From a virus: a stretch of DNA of 64,000 bases. This document shows positions 22,201 to 31,410 of this stretch, one piece after another (positions within the stretch are counted from its first letter, which is position 1; each line of letters begins with the position of its first letter). Under the pieces are notes generated by a model. The model saw only the letters and a list, made by a program, of their open reading frames with translations. It had not been told where the DNA came from and ran no database searches. The stretch is taken from the IMG/VR virus record IMGVR_UViG_3300022756_000004, positions 1 through 64,000 of that record. One strand, written 5' to 3'. The position numbers were made by a program, and so were the translations under genes.

Positions 22201-25151
22201 AGGCGATTGTTGATTCTGGTTCCGGATTCAAGGAAGGTGGTGGCTTCGGCCAAGAACTCCTGACGAATCTTGGAAAACTGAACGGTGCCAGCGCCAATGC
22301 AGTAATTCTCCGAGATAAGCTCAAGGAACTCGGCGATCAGCTTCTCCAGGTTGCTGCCAACGGCGGAGACATCACCGCTGCGTTCGGTAACATGACTCCG
22401 GCCTTTGATGCTCTTTCGCAGCAGACCGGGCTTGGCCGAGATAAGCTTATCGAGTTGGCTCGGGCCTTCGGTGTGGTTCCAAATGAGCTCAATGTTCTGG
22501 TCGCGATCAAGGGCAAAGACGCGGCCATCGCTGAGCTTACTTCTCTGTCTCTTCAGGCAACGGCTCTGGGGCAAGGCGTCCACGAGATCACGATGGTCAT
22601 GAAGGACCAGGATGCTATCACAGCGCTTCGCACGCTGGGCATCCAGGTTCAGGAAATCAACAAGACCACCGGCGAAGTTAAGATCAATGTAGACACTGCA
22701 CAGATCGAAGCTCTTCAGATCGCTCTGTCGCAGATGAAGAATAACCAGCCGATCACTATTCCGGCTCCCAAGGTGGACCAGCCGGTCGTACCGGTTCCAG
22801 TTCCGCCAACTACTCAGCCCAATGTCCCGGCTCCGAAGGTTGATGTTCCAACCGTACCTCAGCCAATTCCTCCGACTACGCTTCCGGTAATTCCAGCTCC
22901 TACCGTAGACAAGCCCGTGGTTCCTGCTCCGGCTGCTCCGGTGATCCCAACGATCCCGGCTCCTACGGTAGACAAGCCGGTAATCCCACAGCCCGATCCG
23001 CCTGCTCCTATCGCACCGATCTCAGTGCAGATCCAGGGTGTAGATGGCGTGGTCGCTGGGCTGGGCTCGGTTACCGCTGCTGTTCACGGAGTAGACGACG
23101 CCACTGCGGGCAGCACGGGCAAGTGGAACGACTACGCAGCGGCTATCAGCACGGCGATGGGCACCGCGCAGACTGCGGTGAACACTGCTATATCCAGCAT
23201 CGGAACTGCGCTTGCGGGCGCGTCAAGCGGTGCCAACGCCAGCGGTCAAGCACTGGGTCAGGGCTTCGCAGACGGTATCAATTCCAAGGTTGCAGCGGTA
23301 CAGGCTGCGGCGCTCGCTCTGGCCAACGCTGCGGCGGCTCCGTTGCCCCGTTCACCTGCGCTCACTGGTCCATTCTCCGGATCCGGATGGACTCCCTTCC
23401 GAGGGAAGAAGCTGGCGGAAGGGTTCGCCGAGGGCATCCTCGCTGGAGCTGCGACAACTAAGGACGCCGGTGTCGTAATCGCTGCCAGCGTCAGCGATGC
23501 GCTGGACGGAGTGATGGGGCTTCTTGGTAAGCCGAAGTCACTTCTCGGTGCGAATCGTATTCCGGGTGCTGGTGGTTCTCTATTTGTTCGAGATACTACG
23601 AAGACCGATTCTGATCTTGCCAAGGCTCGTTCGGACAAGCAGGCTGCGGCGGCAGTTACGGCTGAGGAGAATGCGCGCTTCGCAGACTCTGATGCTGCTA
23701 AGAAGGCCGCCGAATCCACGGCCGATAGCTCGGTCTCAACTGGTAAGGTCGGCGACAGCAGTCAAGTAGACAAATTTGTTAAATCGATGGACGATGCTCA
23801 GTACGGCATGGGCAAGTTCAATGAGTCAATGGTAGACTGCTCTGCGTTTGTTTCTTCGGTAGCTAATGTCGCAACAGGACGTGCTCCGTTCTCTGAGCGT
23901 GGCAGTACGGCCAACATGCGCGAATTCCTCAAGGCTCGTGGATTCAAAGAGGGCACTGGTGGCTCTGGAGATTTGCGTGTTGGCTGGTTCAATGATCCCA
24001 GCTCTCCTGGTGGAGGGCATACCGCACTCACAACCGGCAGTGGACTCAACGCCGAGAGTACAACCGGTGGAGTTCGATTCGGCAAGGGCGCGGCTGGATC
24101 TAATGACAAGCAATTCACAGATCACATGTTCTTGTCGATGTCAAAGTCTCAAGACCAAACAGAAGAGTCTCTTAAACAGCAGGAGAATATTCTCGACGGC
24201 CTGAGCGGTACTTCTTCGGATACCAAGGATTCGTCCGCGGATACCGCTGAAAATACCGACATCATGGCGAAGAACATCCAGACGGGCGATTCCCCCACGG
24301 ATCAAGCCGTCAAGGCTTTGCAGAGTGGTACTGCGAGCGACGAAGAAGTCATCCGAGCTCTTCAGACCATTGACGACACAATCGCCAGCACGCCGGATCG
24401 TACTACCCATGACGATCTCAAGTCTCTCGAAGAAGCGGTCATGGAAGACCGTGGAATCAAGAAGTTCGATTCATCTGAGGGTGCCAGCACAGATCCAACC
24501 AGCGACATCATCTCGGTTGCTTCTTCGATCGTGGGGCTGTGGGACACAATAGAATCGGGCTTCACTGCGGCCACCACGGCGGCAGAGCAACTGATCCGAG
24601 GATTCTCCAGTACGAAGGACGTCAACACCTTCGTAGATTCGGTGCAGTCGGTAGCTTCTACCTTTAGTTCTGTGGTCTCTACAGTATCCAGCATCGTCTC
24701 CACGGTGGCGAGCCTCGCCGCGCTGGCTGGTGCAGCCATTCCCGGAATTGGCCAGGTCGCAGCAGTCGCGTCGGTGGTCACTGGCGGAATTGCCAATGTC
24801 AACTCCGTGATCGACACGGTTCAGCAGGTGTTCAAGATTGTTGGCCGGTTCGTGGGCGGTGCACTGTCCTCGCTGGCCGGTGGAGCGAATGGACCTCTCA
24901 TGGGTGATGTCAAGGTTCTGCTGGACACAAACGACAATACGATCAAGACCTGGAGCGAAGACAATCCAGACGACAAGCGGGTTCATTCTCTGAACGATCC
25001 GTTCGCGACACAGACCCAGAACAATCAAACCACAACCGGAGTCGGTCAACTTCAGGTGTTCGCTGGACCCGGAGACGATCCCAACAAGGTTATGGCTGAT
25101 GCGATGTTCGCGGTTCGTGCCGCCCAAATTGGAGCAGGAGCGTTCGGATAA
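19290..25151 (+). CDS. tape measure protein with NlpC/P60-like domain
   Basis: 1953 aa from ATG 19290 (TAATG). N-terminal coiled coils, several Gly/Ala-rich hydrophobic stretches (about residues 170-340 and 600-730), a Pro/Val repeat hinge of about 85 residues near 1155-1240 (PAPKVDxPVVP type repeats), then a papain-like NlpC/P60-type domain: catalytic Cys1517 in VDCSAF and His1577 in GGHTALTTG. Such domains cut peptidoglycan at DNA entry. C-terminal region has another hydrophobic segment. Tape length sets tail length; at about 0.15 nm per residue this predicts a tail near 290 nm. Confidence 0.93.
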   Translation: MADYDLGTAHGKIEIDSDTRGTAQALRQLAELKAAAAQLDRSFAETRSSLENFSHNIEAVGASSDSGGRKVGTLSSRVKTLGTDSDGASGGVSRLNIDIQKLSELSIAAGQRVAKLHGEIQKFTSLSGALGNIAGKFTDVDDILAKAPQWQQNIVRASKAVATFGAASGIIRGVVTSFGGMIAGTAAFGIIAPRVRTGITAIRGLLGAAALMSPAFATAGVALRGFASSIGLASRGFSAFAGGVGQATRGASQMVIGALLLQRGLAGIATAAKFAVLGMGGIAVAAAGLQLVGTVVLGVANALKTMSGAALLAPGAFTAIGITVGVAKVAFKGMGDAFKAAALDGKEFDDAVKKLSPEMQKTARAAHEMKAKFSEIRDVAQLTALSGFSDDIKLVGNTYMPTLERGVSAVGTGLARVRSGFKDFLLQPATIQDVNSAFGNTRTILDNLSRAVWPFLAALRDIGSVGLEVLAGISNGAGQAAAKFANFISEARRTGELKQFITDGIQAFKDLGTTLGATGRAIKTIFEAFGASGENSLSRLAKGAKGFEDAMKKSASGGSLQTIADSFKRISSISMTVVVTALQQLMNIVEKLAPFAAQMQESFGSGLVTAFKAVGTAVSFFASIISNIPGLGGFLGSILAIGVALKAMAILFTPIVRAIQILVGVFKLLQGAINTIAGVNTALAAMEARGGAAAVAAGRVRTAMILLQIAGAALIATLAAVTVAWLAIDSANQNAEAGIKRVADRQKELKEETNNLVDALTNSGGQMSKNVFEVISTDVKNMVKDMETAADQTTSTWQGTGASLETLFTHPGALAKSLFDGISGDSKKAFGDLKGTALEGALSMKATGEAAEKAATQIQQTGLSAEALGRLVVGSDADLQILISALAKTDNGGKEASIALAQLRQQSLPLIESMARLGPNAITLSEAMKTLGDAGASASDKMSALRTALQSLGILESSAEEAMFNIAKAVQAIVDSGSGFKEGGGFGQELLTNLGKLNGASANAVILRDKLKELGDQLLQVAANGGDITAAFGNMTPAFDALSQQTGLGRDKLIELARAFGVVPNELNVLVAIKGKDAAIAELTSLSLQATALGQGVHEITMVMKDQDAITALRTLGIQVQEINKTTGEVKINVDTAQIEALQIALSQMKNNQPITIPAPKVDQPVVPVPVPPTTQPNVPAPKVDVPTVPQPIPPTTLPVIPAPTVDKPVVPAPAAPVIPTIPAPTVDKPVIPQPDPPAPIAPISVQIQGVDGVVAGLGSVTAAVHGVDDATAGSTGKWNDYAAAISTAMGTAQTAVNTAISSIGTALAGASSGANASGQALGQGFADGINSKVAAVQAAALALANAAAAPLPRSPALTGPFSGSGWTPFRGKKLAEGFAEGILAGAATTKDAGVVIAASVSDALDGVMGLLGKPKSLLGANRIPGAGGSLFVRDTTKTDSDLAKARSDKQAAAAVTAEENARFADSDAAKKAAESTADSSVSTGKVGDSSQVDKFVKSMDDAQYGMGKFNESMVDCSAFVSSVANVATGRAPFSERGSTANMREFLKARGFKEGTGGSGDLRVGWFNDPSSPGGGHTALTTGSGLNAESTTGGVRFGKGAAGSNDKQFTDHMFLSMSKSQDQTEESLKQQENILDGLSGTSSDTKDSSADTAENTDIMAKNIQTGDSPTDQAVKALQSGTASDEEVIRALQTIDDTIASTPDRTTHDDLKSLEEAVMEDRGIKKFDSSEGASTDPTSDIISVASSIVGLWDTIESGFTAATTAAEQLIRGFSSTKDVNTFVDSVQSVASTFSSVVSTVSSIVSTVASLAALAGAAIPGIGQVAAVASVVTGGIANVNSVIDTVQQVFKIVGRFVGGALSSLAGGANGPLMGDVKVLLDTNDNTIKTWSEDNPDDKRVHSLNDPFATQTQNNQTTTGVGQLQVFAGPGDDPNKVMADAMFAVRAAQIGAGAFG

Positions 25152-26011
25152 TGGCGATGCGGCCCGGACAGTTCTCGATCGGAAGTGTTATCTTCGGTCG
25201 AAATACTATGTATCCGATCAACGAGCTCAACATGAACGGATACGACGTCACTGCTGGAGACTATCAACTCTCTTCAGCCGACGAGGTTCGCATGACCAGG
25301 GACTTCTTCAAGCCGACCTCGATCAGCTTTACGATCGGTGTGCTGGATAACTTTCTGATCGAGAACCTGGCTGGATACGGCACGGGTGTCGCTCCTCCTG
25401 ATGGGAAAGTCCTATTGGACAACTTCATCAGAGAGTGGCGCGCTGACGAAGTGCGTAACGTATGGGGCGCAACTAAGCCCATCAAAAACCGGCAGGACAA
25501 CAACCAGACCACTCTAATATACGGTAGGCCGCGCAAGTTGGCGGTAGGCAAAGCTAGCCTAAAATCTGAGTTCGCCATTGTGATCGCCGAGTATCAGCGG
25601 CTGGATACGTTGGCCTACTCGGACACGGAGTACTTCATCAACGTAGCTCCAGGAGCTTCGGCGGTGAATGCGATTCGTCAGGGCGGACAGGCTCCGGCGT
25701 GGCTGCGGTTCTTGGTCACTGGACCTGCGAATAATCTGCTCATCAACTTCGGCAGCCTATTTCAGATCCAGGTGAACTACAACATTCCGGCGGGGCAAGT
25801 CCTGGAGATCAATTCGTATCCATGGACGAGGCGTGTTATACTGGCACCGAGCAATTTGAACCTGTCGCCTCTGATGGTTCCGCCTTCGCCGTATCTCAGT
25901 GACGTGAAGTTCCCCGCGAACTCCACAGTTCCTGTCACCTGGTCTGCTGGCGGAACCACGGGGGCTACGAATCTGTCCGTGCTGTGGCGAGAAGCCTATC
26001 TCTACTGGTGA
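25151..26011 (+). CDS. distal tail protein
   Basis: 286 aa, starting in TAATGG overlap with the tape measure stop. First gene after the tape measure, with beta-rich composition and a C-terminal galectin-like-looking beta domain (VILAPSNLNLSPLMVPPSP). Distal tail proteins form the hub ring joining the tube to the baseplate. Position and size support this; no catalytic residue expected. Confidence 0.75.
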   Translation: MAMRPGQFSIGSVIFGRNTMYPINELNMNGYDVTAGDYQLSSADEVRMTRDFFKPTSISFTIGVLDNFLIENLAGYGTGVAPPDGKVLLDNFIREWRADEVRNVWGATKPIKNRQDNNQTTLIYGRPRKLAVGKASLKSEFAIVIAEYQRLDTLAYSDTEYFINVAPGASAVNAIRQGGQAPAWLRFLVTGPANNLLINFGSLFQIQVNYNIPAGQVLEINSYPWTRRVILAPSNLNLSPLMVPPSPYLSDVKFPANSTVPVTWSAGGTTGATNLSVLWREAYLYW

Positions 26012-26026
26012 GCCCTGGGAGGCCGT

Positions 26027-27169
26027 GTGAGATATATCGTTGAGCAGGCGGTAACTGGAGTTATCCAGTCACGAGACCTGCAAGTTATCAACCCGAAGAT
26101 TGTCATCAATCTGTCGGGTGCTGCGGTGATTGAGTTCGAAGTACCCTATGACACTTCAGCAGACATCATTGCTGCTGGAATTGATTTCAAGGCGTATGGG
26201 CAGTATGTCTATTGCGAAGAGAATACGGTAGCTGGTCAGCGCCAGATCGTAGCCTTCGGAATCACTCAGCCTTGTACGGTAGATCCGGACACCGGCAACA
26301 TGAAGGTCTCCATCGCCGGTCCATCGAACTATCTCAAGAATATCCCGTGGTTGGATAACTACAATCCAATCGCTATTGATCCATTTGCGGTGGCGGCAAG
26401 GATCTGGAACCATGTGCAGACGCAAACTCATGGGAACATCGGAATCACCCTGGAGCCCGCAAGCTCGGGGACGCTCCTCCTCCCTGGCTTCGGGTTCGAT
26501 GGAACCGAACTCTCCATCAACTTCTTCGCATATTTTGTGCGAGCAGCTGACTTCCGAGACTGCGGAGACGAGTTCAACAAGCTCGCCCGAGATATTCCAT
26601 TCGACTATATAGAGACAGCCGCATGGAATGGATCGTACACCGCGATCAACAAGAAGATCGTCATGTCGTATCCCCGACGTGGCTCAATGCGAACAGACCT
26701 GGCTTTCCGGTTCGGTGAGAATATCCTGAACGGCAGCCCCGCGACCGAGGCAGAGATCAAATGGGTATCGGATGTGATTGTCAAAGGGTGGTTTCCGGGG
26801 AAGGTTTACTCTTCCACTCTGAGCAATGCGGATCCTACCCGTTTTCGCCGCGTCATCAAGGAAGACGACGCGAAGATCAACAGCAAGGAACGGGCCGAAG
26901 TATGGGCAGCTCGCAAACTTCAGCGCAGGCAGATCCCGAACTACTGGTCCAGCATCACGATTGACATGGATCATCCTAGCGCTCCGTTCGGTAGTTGGCA
27001 GCTCGGGGATGACATCTACGTCGAAGGCGTGATGCCATGGGTCGGTGACGTGAAGGACTGGCACAAGGTTCTCTCCGCCACCATTGAGCCGGATAAGCGA
27101 CACGTCACTCTCGGGCTGATGCACACCGGTGCATTCAATTACGACCCGATCACCTTCCCGGATTCGTAG
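26027..27169 (+). CDS. tail-associated hub protein
   Basis: 380 aa from GTG 26027 with GGGAGG upstream. Beta-rich N-terminal and mixed C-terminal parts (MRYIVEQAVTGVIQSRDLQV; later WAARKLQRRQIPNYWSSI). In siphophages the gene after the distal tail protein is the tail-associated hub (Tal/gp27-like); ReqiPepy6 Gp37-like proteins of actinophages have similar length and place. No peptidase motif is visible, in keeping with the lytic domain being in the tape measure. Confidence 0.7.
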   Translation: MRYIVEQAVTGVIQSRDLQVINPKIVINLSGAAVIEFEVPYDTSADIIAAGIDFKAYGQYVYCEENTVAGQRQIVAFGITQPCTVDPDTGNMKVSIAGPSNYLKNIPWLDNYNPIAIDPFAVAARIWNHVQTQTHGNIGITLEPASSGTLLLPGFGFDGTELSINFFAYFVRAADFRDCGDEFNKLARDIPFDYIETAAWNGSYTAINKKIVMSYPRRGSMRTDLAFRFGENILNGSPATEAEIKWVSDVIVKGWFPGKVYSSTLSNADPTRFRRVIKEDDAKINSKERAEVWAARKLQRRQIPNYWSSITIDMDHPSAPFGSWQLGDDIYVEGVMPWVGDVKDWHKVLSATIEPDKRHVTLGLMHTGAFNYDPITFPDS

Positions 27170-27177
27170 GAGGCGCT

Positions 27178-28839
27178 GTGAGCTGGGGTGACTACGAATC
27201 TTCAACGACCAGAGCACTACGGTCGATTGATAGTTCCAAGTATAATCAAGACTTCACTCGGAACATGCAAGCCCTGAACTACGCGACGGACTTCATGGCC
27301 GACTACATGACCGTCATGCAGACGGGCATCGACGACGCGAACAAAGACATCATCCAGAAGATTCAGGACTTCATCGAGGACCTGATCATCATCTTCGGTG
27401 GCGGAGACACGGGAGACTCTGGTTTTGACTGGGGAGATCTCAAGTACATCATCCAGGCTATCGGCGCGCTGTTTGGCTTCGGTGGATCTGGTCCGGTCAA
27501 CCTGCTGGACGCAGCTGGACATCTGCTCACCAATTTCGGCGGGGCGGCCATCAATGGATTCATTGACGCCTTCATCAGTTTCCTTATCGGGTTGGTTGAC
27601 GGCATTCCGATTGTTGGTGGATCCATTGCTGCTGCTCTCGCGGGTCTGATCAATCAGAAAGCTTCCAAGCAGGAAACGAGCAACGTATCGGCGATCTTCG
27701 ATTGCGAGAATGCCGACTACCGCACGGCTTTCCCGAGTGCCGCGAGCATGTGGAGCTACGCGAATACTGGTGGCTTCGCCCATAACGGGACGTGGTACCT
27801 CAAGCTTGCGCCAACGGCCGGTTATGCTGGTTTCTCAAAGATGAAGATCGGAATTAAAACTACTACTACTCCTAACGAGAAGATTCAGTTTGACTGGTGG
27901 CAGCGCCGTGAGTCTGCGAGCTTCCCAGCTTGCCTGATCGTGCAGTACTACGACAGCGCGGGCACCTTCGTTTCAGACGGTATGCCGACGGTCATCCCGG
28001 ATAGCACCGCAGATAACTCTTCCTGGATCAATTATCGCTCTCAGATCACTGTGCCGAGCGGTGTGGCTGCGTTCGTTCCGTCCGTCAAGTTGAATCTAGC
28101 CGGTGGTGGATCTCCGACGGGCTACTGGGTCTTTGACGACATGGTGACGCGCCGGGCTCCGGACCCCAACGTTCAGCAAGTTCCGGTTCAGTCTCTGTCT
28201 GTATCTATCGATCCCAACGAGCAGACCACCATTAGTCGAAACGCTCTGTCCTTTGGAGCGGCTCCCAACACTTCCTCCGGTGGTTCTACCACAGCCAACG
28301 CGCACACTCATCCTCTGGCTAGGATCCCAGACTATGTGCCGTCCGGTGGCGGAAACGACATGCTGGAGTTGGGATACATTCGTATCCTGCAGAATAAGGT
28401 TCTGACCCAGGTTGGTTTCGCAACCGGCGGATCAAATACATTCGCGGGTATCACAGCAGCTCGCATGGGAATCTGGAAGATGGATCCGATCACTGGGCAG
28501 CTCATTCTTCAGACTCCTACGTTGGCCACTACGGACATCAAGGCATCGATCACGACTCAGAACAAGGAATTTCGTTTCGGTCTGGGATTGAAGATCAATG
28601 CCATTCAGGGAGATGTTTTCGCAGTTGGAATTTGCCAGCAAACAGGTTTCGGGCAGAACTGCGCCTCTCTTCTTTGCCAGACGGTGACCGACGTCACGAA
28701 CCCTGCCAGTCAATTCCCCAGACGCCTATATGGATACGTGGATCTGACTTCAGCGAGCGGTGTGCTGCCCGCGACAATCAATGAATCTAGCATCAACTAC
28801 GGAGCCTCGACGAAGATTCCGTTCTACGTTCTACAGTAA
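27178..28839 (+). CDS. minor tail protein / baseplate component
   Basis: 553 aa from GTG 27178 with GGAGGCG upstream. The N-terminal 160 residues are helical with a Gly-rich hydrophobic portion (ALFGFGGSGPVNLLDAAGHL; FLIGLVDGIPIVGGSI). The rest is beta-rich, with a carbohydrate-binding-like jelly-roll region around residues 175-325 and a C-terminal domain of about 200 residues. Likely receptor-binding or baseplate protein; exact role unknown. Confidence 0.65.
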   Translation: MSWGDYESSTTRALRSIDSSKYNQDFTRNMQALNYATDFMADYMTVMQTGIDDANKDIIQKIQDFIEDLIIIFGGGDTGDSGFDWGDLKYIIQAIGALFGFGGSGPVNLLDAAGHLLTNFGGAAINGFIDAFISFLIGLVDGIPIVGGSIAAALAGLINQKASKQETSNVSAIFDCENADYRTAFPSAASMWSYANTGGFAHNGTWYLKLAPTAGYAGFSKMKIGIKTTTTPNEKIQFDWWQRRESASFPACLIVQYYDSAGTFVSDGMPTVIPDSTADNSSWINYRSQITVPSGVAAFVPSVKLNLAGGGSPTGYWVFDDMVTRRAPDPNVQQVPVQSLSVSIDPNEQTTISRNALSFGAAPNTSSGGSTTANAHTHPLARIPDYVPSGGGNDMLELGYIRILQNKVLTQVGFATGGSNTFAGITAARMGIWKMDPITGQLILQTPTLATTDIKASITTQNKEFRFGLGLKINAIQGDVFAVGICQQTGFGQNCASLLCQTVTDVTNPASQFPRRLYGYVDLTSASGVLPATINESSINYGASTKIPFYVLQ

Positions 28840-28847
28840 GGGATCAC

Positions 28848-29288
28848 ATGGCTGACAAGTTGGCGAATGTCAAGGCGTTCTACTATGCTACGACCTTCGA
28901 TGGATACGGGATCCGGAACTTCACGGATCGGACTTACATGACGGAGGGTCAGAAGTACATCCACGATGAACTTCTCCCCTGGCTGTATCTGGCAATTGTC
29001 GCTGACGACCCGGCATTCGATGCGCACGCGGTTGTGATGGGGCAGAAACCGGAGAGCGAATCTCCCGACGATGCGGTGGTGAAACGTTACATCCTGGAGC
29101 TGGCTCGAGACGGCGTGGCCTTGGGTCGATACGACAAGGGATCAGCGGCTTACCATATGGTCTTCACTCAGGGTCAGACCGGATGCTACTTCGACAAGCT
29201 GTTTGATGCGATGAAGAAAGACGACCCGGAATGGTATCCGAAAGACATCCCGGACTTCCGTAACGCTGTGCTCACACTAGGACAATAG
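28848..29288 (+). CDS. small minor tail-region protein
   Basis: 146 aa, ATG 28848 following AAGGGATCAC. Mixed alpha/beta, Tyr/Asp-rich (VKAFYYATTFDGYGIRNF). No motif recognised. Between the baseplate genes and lysis cassette, so it may be a tail component or chaperone. Confidence 0.55.
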   Translation: MADKLANVKAFYYATTFDGYGIRNFTDRTYMTEGQKYIHDELLPWLYLAIVADDPAFDAHAVVMGQKPESESPDDAVVKRYILELARDGVALGRYDKGSAAYHMVFTQGQTGCYFDKLFDAMKKDDPEWYPKDIPDFRNAVLTLGQ

Positions 29289-29296
29289 GAGTCAAC

Positions 29297-29623
29297 ATGG
29301 TAGCCCTTCGCAGTCCTCTCCTGGATCTTCAGCTGGATCCCATTGCTTCCCTGTACGTGGGTCATCTGGAGCGCCAGCTTCTGGCGTACCAGATCAATGA
29401 CATCAAGTATCGAGCTCTTCTGGAGATGCTGACCGGGGAAGCCTGGGATGACCTGGCCACCGATCTCGAGAACAAGGAACTCTTTGATATCGCCGTAGCT
29501 CTGACCGAAAAGAAACTCGGCGTCGGCAACATGGAGGCACGGAGAATCATTCGTCAGCGGCAGGCCAAAGCCAATTCCACAGAAGACGGAACGAACAAGG
29601 CTTTGGACCCTGGCCTCAGCTAA
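29297..29623 (+). CDS. small helical protein at the end of the tail operon
   Basis: 108 aa with GGAG before the ATG. Helical, Leu/Glu/Arg-rich (VGHLERQLLAYQINDIKYRA), no hydrophobic segment. In several actinophages a small helical protein precedes the lysis genes; function unknown. It is followed by a promoter-like GGTACACT. Confidence 0.55.
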   Translation: MVALRSPLLDLQLDPIASLYVGHLERQLLAYQINDIKYRALLEMLTGEAWDDLATDLENKELFDIAVALTEKKLGVGNMEARRIIRQRQAKANSTEDGTNKALDPGLS

Positions 29624-29630
29624 CAGGTAG

Positions 29631-29638
29631 GGTACACT
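29631..29638 (+). promoter_or_regulatory. candidate late promoter before the lysis genes (GGTACACT)
   Basis: GGTACACT lies 22 nt before the endolysin ATG and is followed by a very strong ribosome-binding site AAAGGAGGTG at 29645-29654. Together they would let lysis genes be expressed apart from the tail operon. Confidence 0.5.
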
Positions 29639-29659
29639 AAGGGTGAAAGGAGGTGTGAC

Positions 29660-30430
29660 ATGAGCTTCCGACAGGCTTATGGAAACGACTGGTCTGAGAA
29701 TAGCTGGCGGATGTGCAACAGAGACGAATGCGCATTGCCGATTTCTCCTGACATGACATTCGTTGATACTGCACCAATTCGAAAAGGCGAGCCGCTGACT
29801 ATCCTGTCAGCCTGGCTCAAGTACTACGACGACAATATCGATCCGGTCAGCAGTCCGGTATGGGGCTGGTCTGCCGACAATGATGTAGAGACCAGCAACC
29901 ATCTATCCGGTACTGCGCTGGACATCAACGCGCCGAAGTACCCATGGGGTTCGCGGGTTATGCCTCGTGATCGCATCGCGAAGGTTCGGAAGGGGCTGGA
30001 TCTTTTCGAAGGTACGATCTTCTGGGGTGCGGACTGGGATCGCGCCGACGAGATGCACTTCCAGATGAACTTCGAAGAGGGCGACAAGCGCAACGATGCG
30101 TTTGCTGCGAAGCTCAATGGGGGATATCTGGGAATTTATGGTGGTGGGGGAAACAAGACAGGAGCAACCTCCGTGTGGAATGAGCAGATCAAGAACTTCC
30201 TCGGCAACATGGTCAGCTATGGAACCATCATGTTCCATCTGGACCGCAAGTTGGAAGACGTTCGGCATCAGACCGTGGACGGCTGGCCTCAGCTGGGCAA
30301 GAACGAGAAGGGTCCTCTGACTCTGATCGACAATCAGGCAGCCCAGAATGCCAAGCTGGACGCTATCTCCGCCAAGCTGGACGAGCTTCTGGCTCTCCAG
30401 AAGCAGCAGCTGAATCCCAAGTCGGTGTGA
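29660..30430 (+). CDS. endolysin, M15 D-Ala-D-Ala carboxypeptidase type
   Basis: 256 aa. The M15/VanY zinc peptidase signature is present: S79-x-H81 ... G84-x-A86-x-D88 (SNHLSGTALD) and E131-x-H133 (DEMHFQM). These enzymes cut peptidoglycan cross-links. The C-terminal 80 residues contain QTVDGWPQLG and a coiled coil (AKLDAISAKLDELLALQKQ), a tail seen in actinophage lysins, rather than a classic wall-binding repeat. First gene of the lysis cassette, holin follows after 1 nt. Confidence 0.85.
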   Translation: MSFRQAYGNDWSENSWRMCNRDECALPISPDMTFVDTAPIRKGEPLTILSAWLKYYDDNIDPVSSPVWGWSADNDVETSNHLSGTALDINAPKYPWGSRVMPRDRIAKVRKGLDLFEGTIFWGADWDRADEMHFQMNFEEGDKRNDAFAAKLNGGYLGIYGGGGNKTGATSVWNEQIKNFLGNMVSYGTIMFHLDRKLEDVRHQTVDGWPQLGKNEKGPLTLIDNQAAQNAKLDAISAKLDELLALQKQQLNPKSV

Positions 30431-30431
30431 A

Positions 30432-30719
30432 GTGACCGCGCCGAATGATCCGCTCTGGGCGGTCAAGGAACTGATTCAGAGTCAGCCTTGGTACAAGCGA
30501 TTCTCCAACACGATTACGGCGAGCGTTGGATCTTTGGTCGGCCTTCTCTGGCTGGCCGTCTCATTCGGGGTGGATGTTCCAGACGATGTGTCCAAGTGGG
30601 TCTTTGTAGTGATCGGGATTCTGACGGCTCTGGGAATTCTCAAGACCCCGAATGGAATGACGGAAACTCAGCTGAAGGAAATCCAGGAAGTCACTGCCGG
30701 TCGGCATCGCAAGCTCTGA
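30432..30719 (+). CDS. holin (two membrane segments)
   Basis: 95 aa from GTG 30432. Two hydrophobic segments (TITASVGSLVGLLWLAVSF at about 28-46 and WVFVVIGILTALGIL at about 55-69) with a short turn and a charged C-terminus (KEIQEVTAGRHRKL). Size, topology and position directly after the endolysin fit a class II holin that triggers lysis. Confidence 0.8.
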   Translation: MTAPNDPLWAVKELIQSQPWYKRFSNTITASVGSLVGLLWLAVSFGVDVPDDVSKWVFVVIGILTALGILKTPNGMTETQLKEIQEVTAGRHRKL

Positions 30720-30740
30720 CCGGTCTATCTAGGATGTGAT

Positions 30741-31058
30741 GTGCTCCGTTGGCTAGCTCAAACTTCACCCGACCCCACTGGAGGCGTGCTGCTCCAGTAT
30801 GGGGCAATCGGGGCGATTTTGGTGCTTGCGGTTTGGGCCGTTTACTATCTCTATCGGAGACAGGAACGCCAACATGATCAAGAACGAGATTCATGGCGAC
30901 TAATGTTTCAAGAGGAGCGTCAGCGTGGCGACCGCCTCGAGGAGAGACTACTTGGACTCCATGGAGAGATCGGCAACAAGTTCGCCGGAGCGCTGGCGGA
31001 GTCCACCGCCTCGATGCGAGAATGGTCCGAGACAATGAAAAATCGAGGCGATCGATGA
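30741..31058 (+). CDS. membrane protein with one TM and coiled coil, lysis cassette
   Basis: 105 aa from GTG 30741; TAGGAT sits 5 nt upstream. One hydrophobic segment (GAIGAILVLAVWAVYYLYR, about 22-40) followed by a long, Arg/Glu-rich coiled coil. It overlaps the next gene by 4 nt. Could be a second holin, antiholin or spanin-like protein; no lipobox is visible. Confidence 0.6.
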   Translation: MLRWLAQTSPDPTGGVLLQYGAIGAILVLAVWAVYYLYRRQERQHDQERDSWRLMFQEERQRGDRLEERLLGLHGEIGNKFAGALAESTASMREWSETMKNRGDR

Positions 31059-31246
31059 TGGTCGATGCGGAGCACAGTTCTGGGGCTGGCTCGGGTGCGG
31101 CGCGCAGGGATCCAGACCAGATCATGAAGGAGTCCAGAGTCCTCCTCGCTCAGCTGATGGCTGGCTTTGACGAGTTGGAGAAGGTGATCGTAGAGACACG
31201 GCAGGACGCTCGCCGGGAGCGCGGCTCTAATAGATGGGGTCGATGA
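31055..31246 (+). CDS. small soluble helical protein, lysis cassette
   Basis: 63 aa from ATG 31055 in the ATGATG overlap (an alternative ATG is three bases later). Charged helix (ESRVLLAQLMAGFDELEKVI) with basic C-terminus (RQDARRERGSNRWGR). No membrane segment. Function unknown; translational coupling to its neighbours on both sides. Confidence 0.5.
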   Translation: MMVDAEHSSGAGSGAARRDPDQIMKESRVLLAQLMAGFDELEKVIVETRQDARRERGSNRWGR

Positions 31247-31410
31247 TGGGGTTCTGGCCTTTGAGTTCTCGTAGGCGCAATGCGGCGCTTGCCGAGGAAA
31301 AGAAGTATGCCGAGATGCAGCACAAGATTGACGATCTTCGTGCGATGGTGACCTTGCTGGAGTCCAATTTCAAAGAGATTGAGAATCGTCGAAAGAAGGA
31401 TGTTGTATGA
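31243..31410 (+). CDS. coiled-coil micro-protein, lysis cassette
   Basis: 55 aa, ATGATG overlap with the upstream stop. Short N-terminal hydrophobic patch (MMGFWPLSS) followed by a charged helix (KYAEMQHKIDDLRAMVTLLE). No clear membrane span. Unknown; could interact with the neighbouring coiled-coil membrane proteins. Confidence 0.5.
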   Translation: MMGFWPLSSRRRNAALAEEKKYAEMQHKIDDLRAMVTLLESNFKEIENRRKKDVV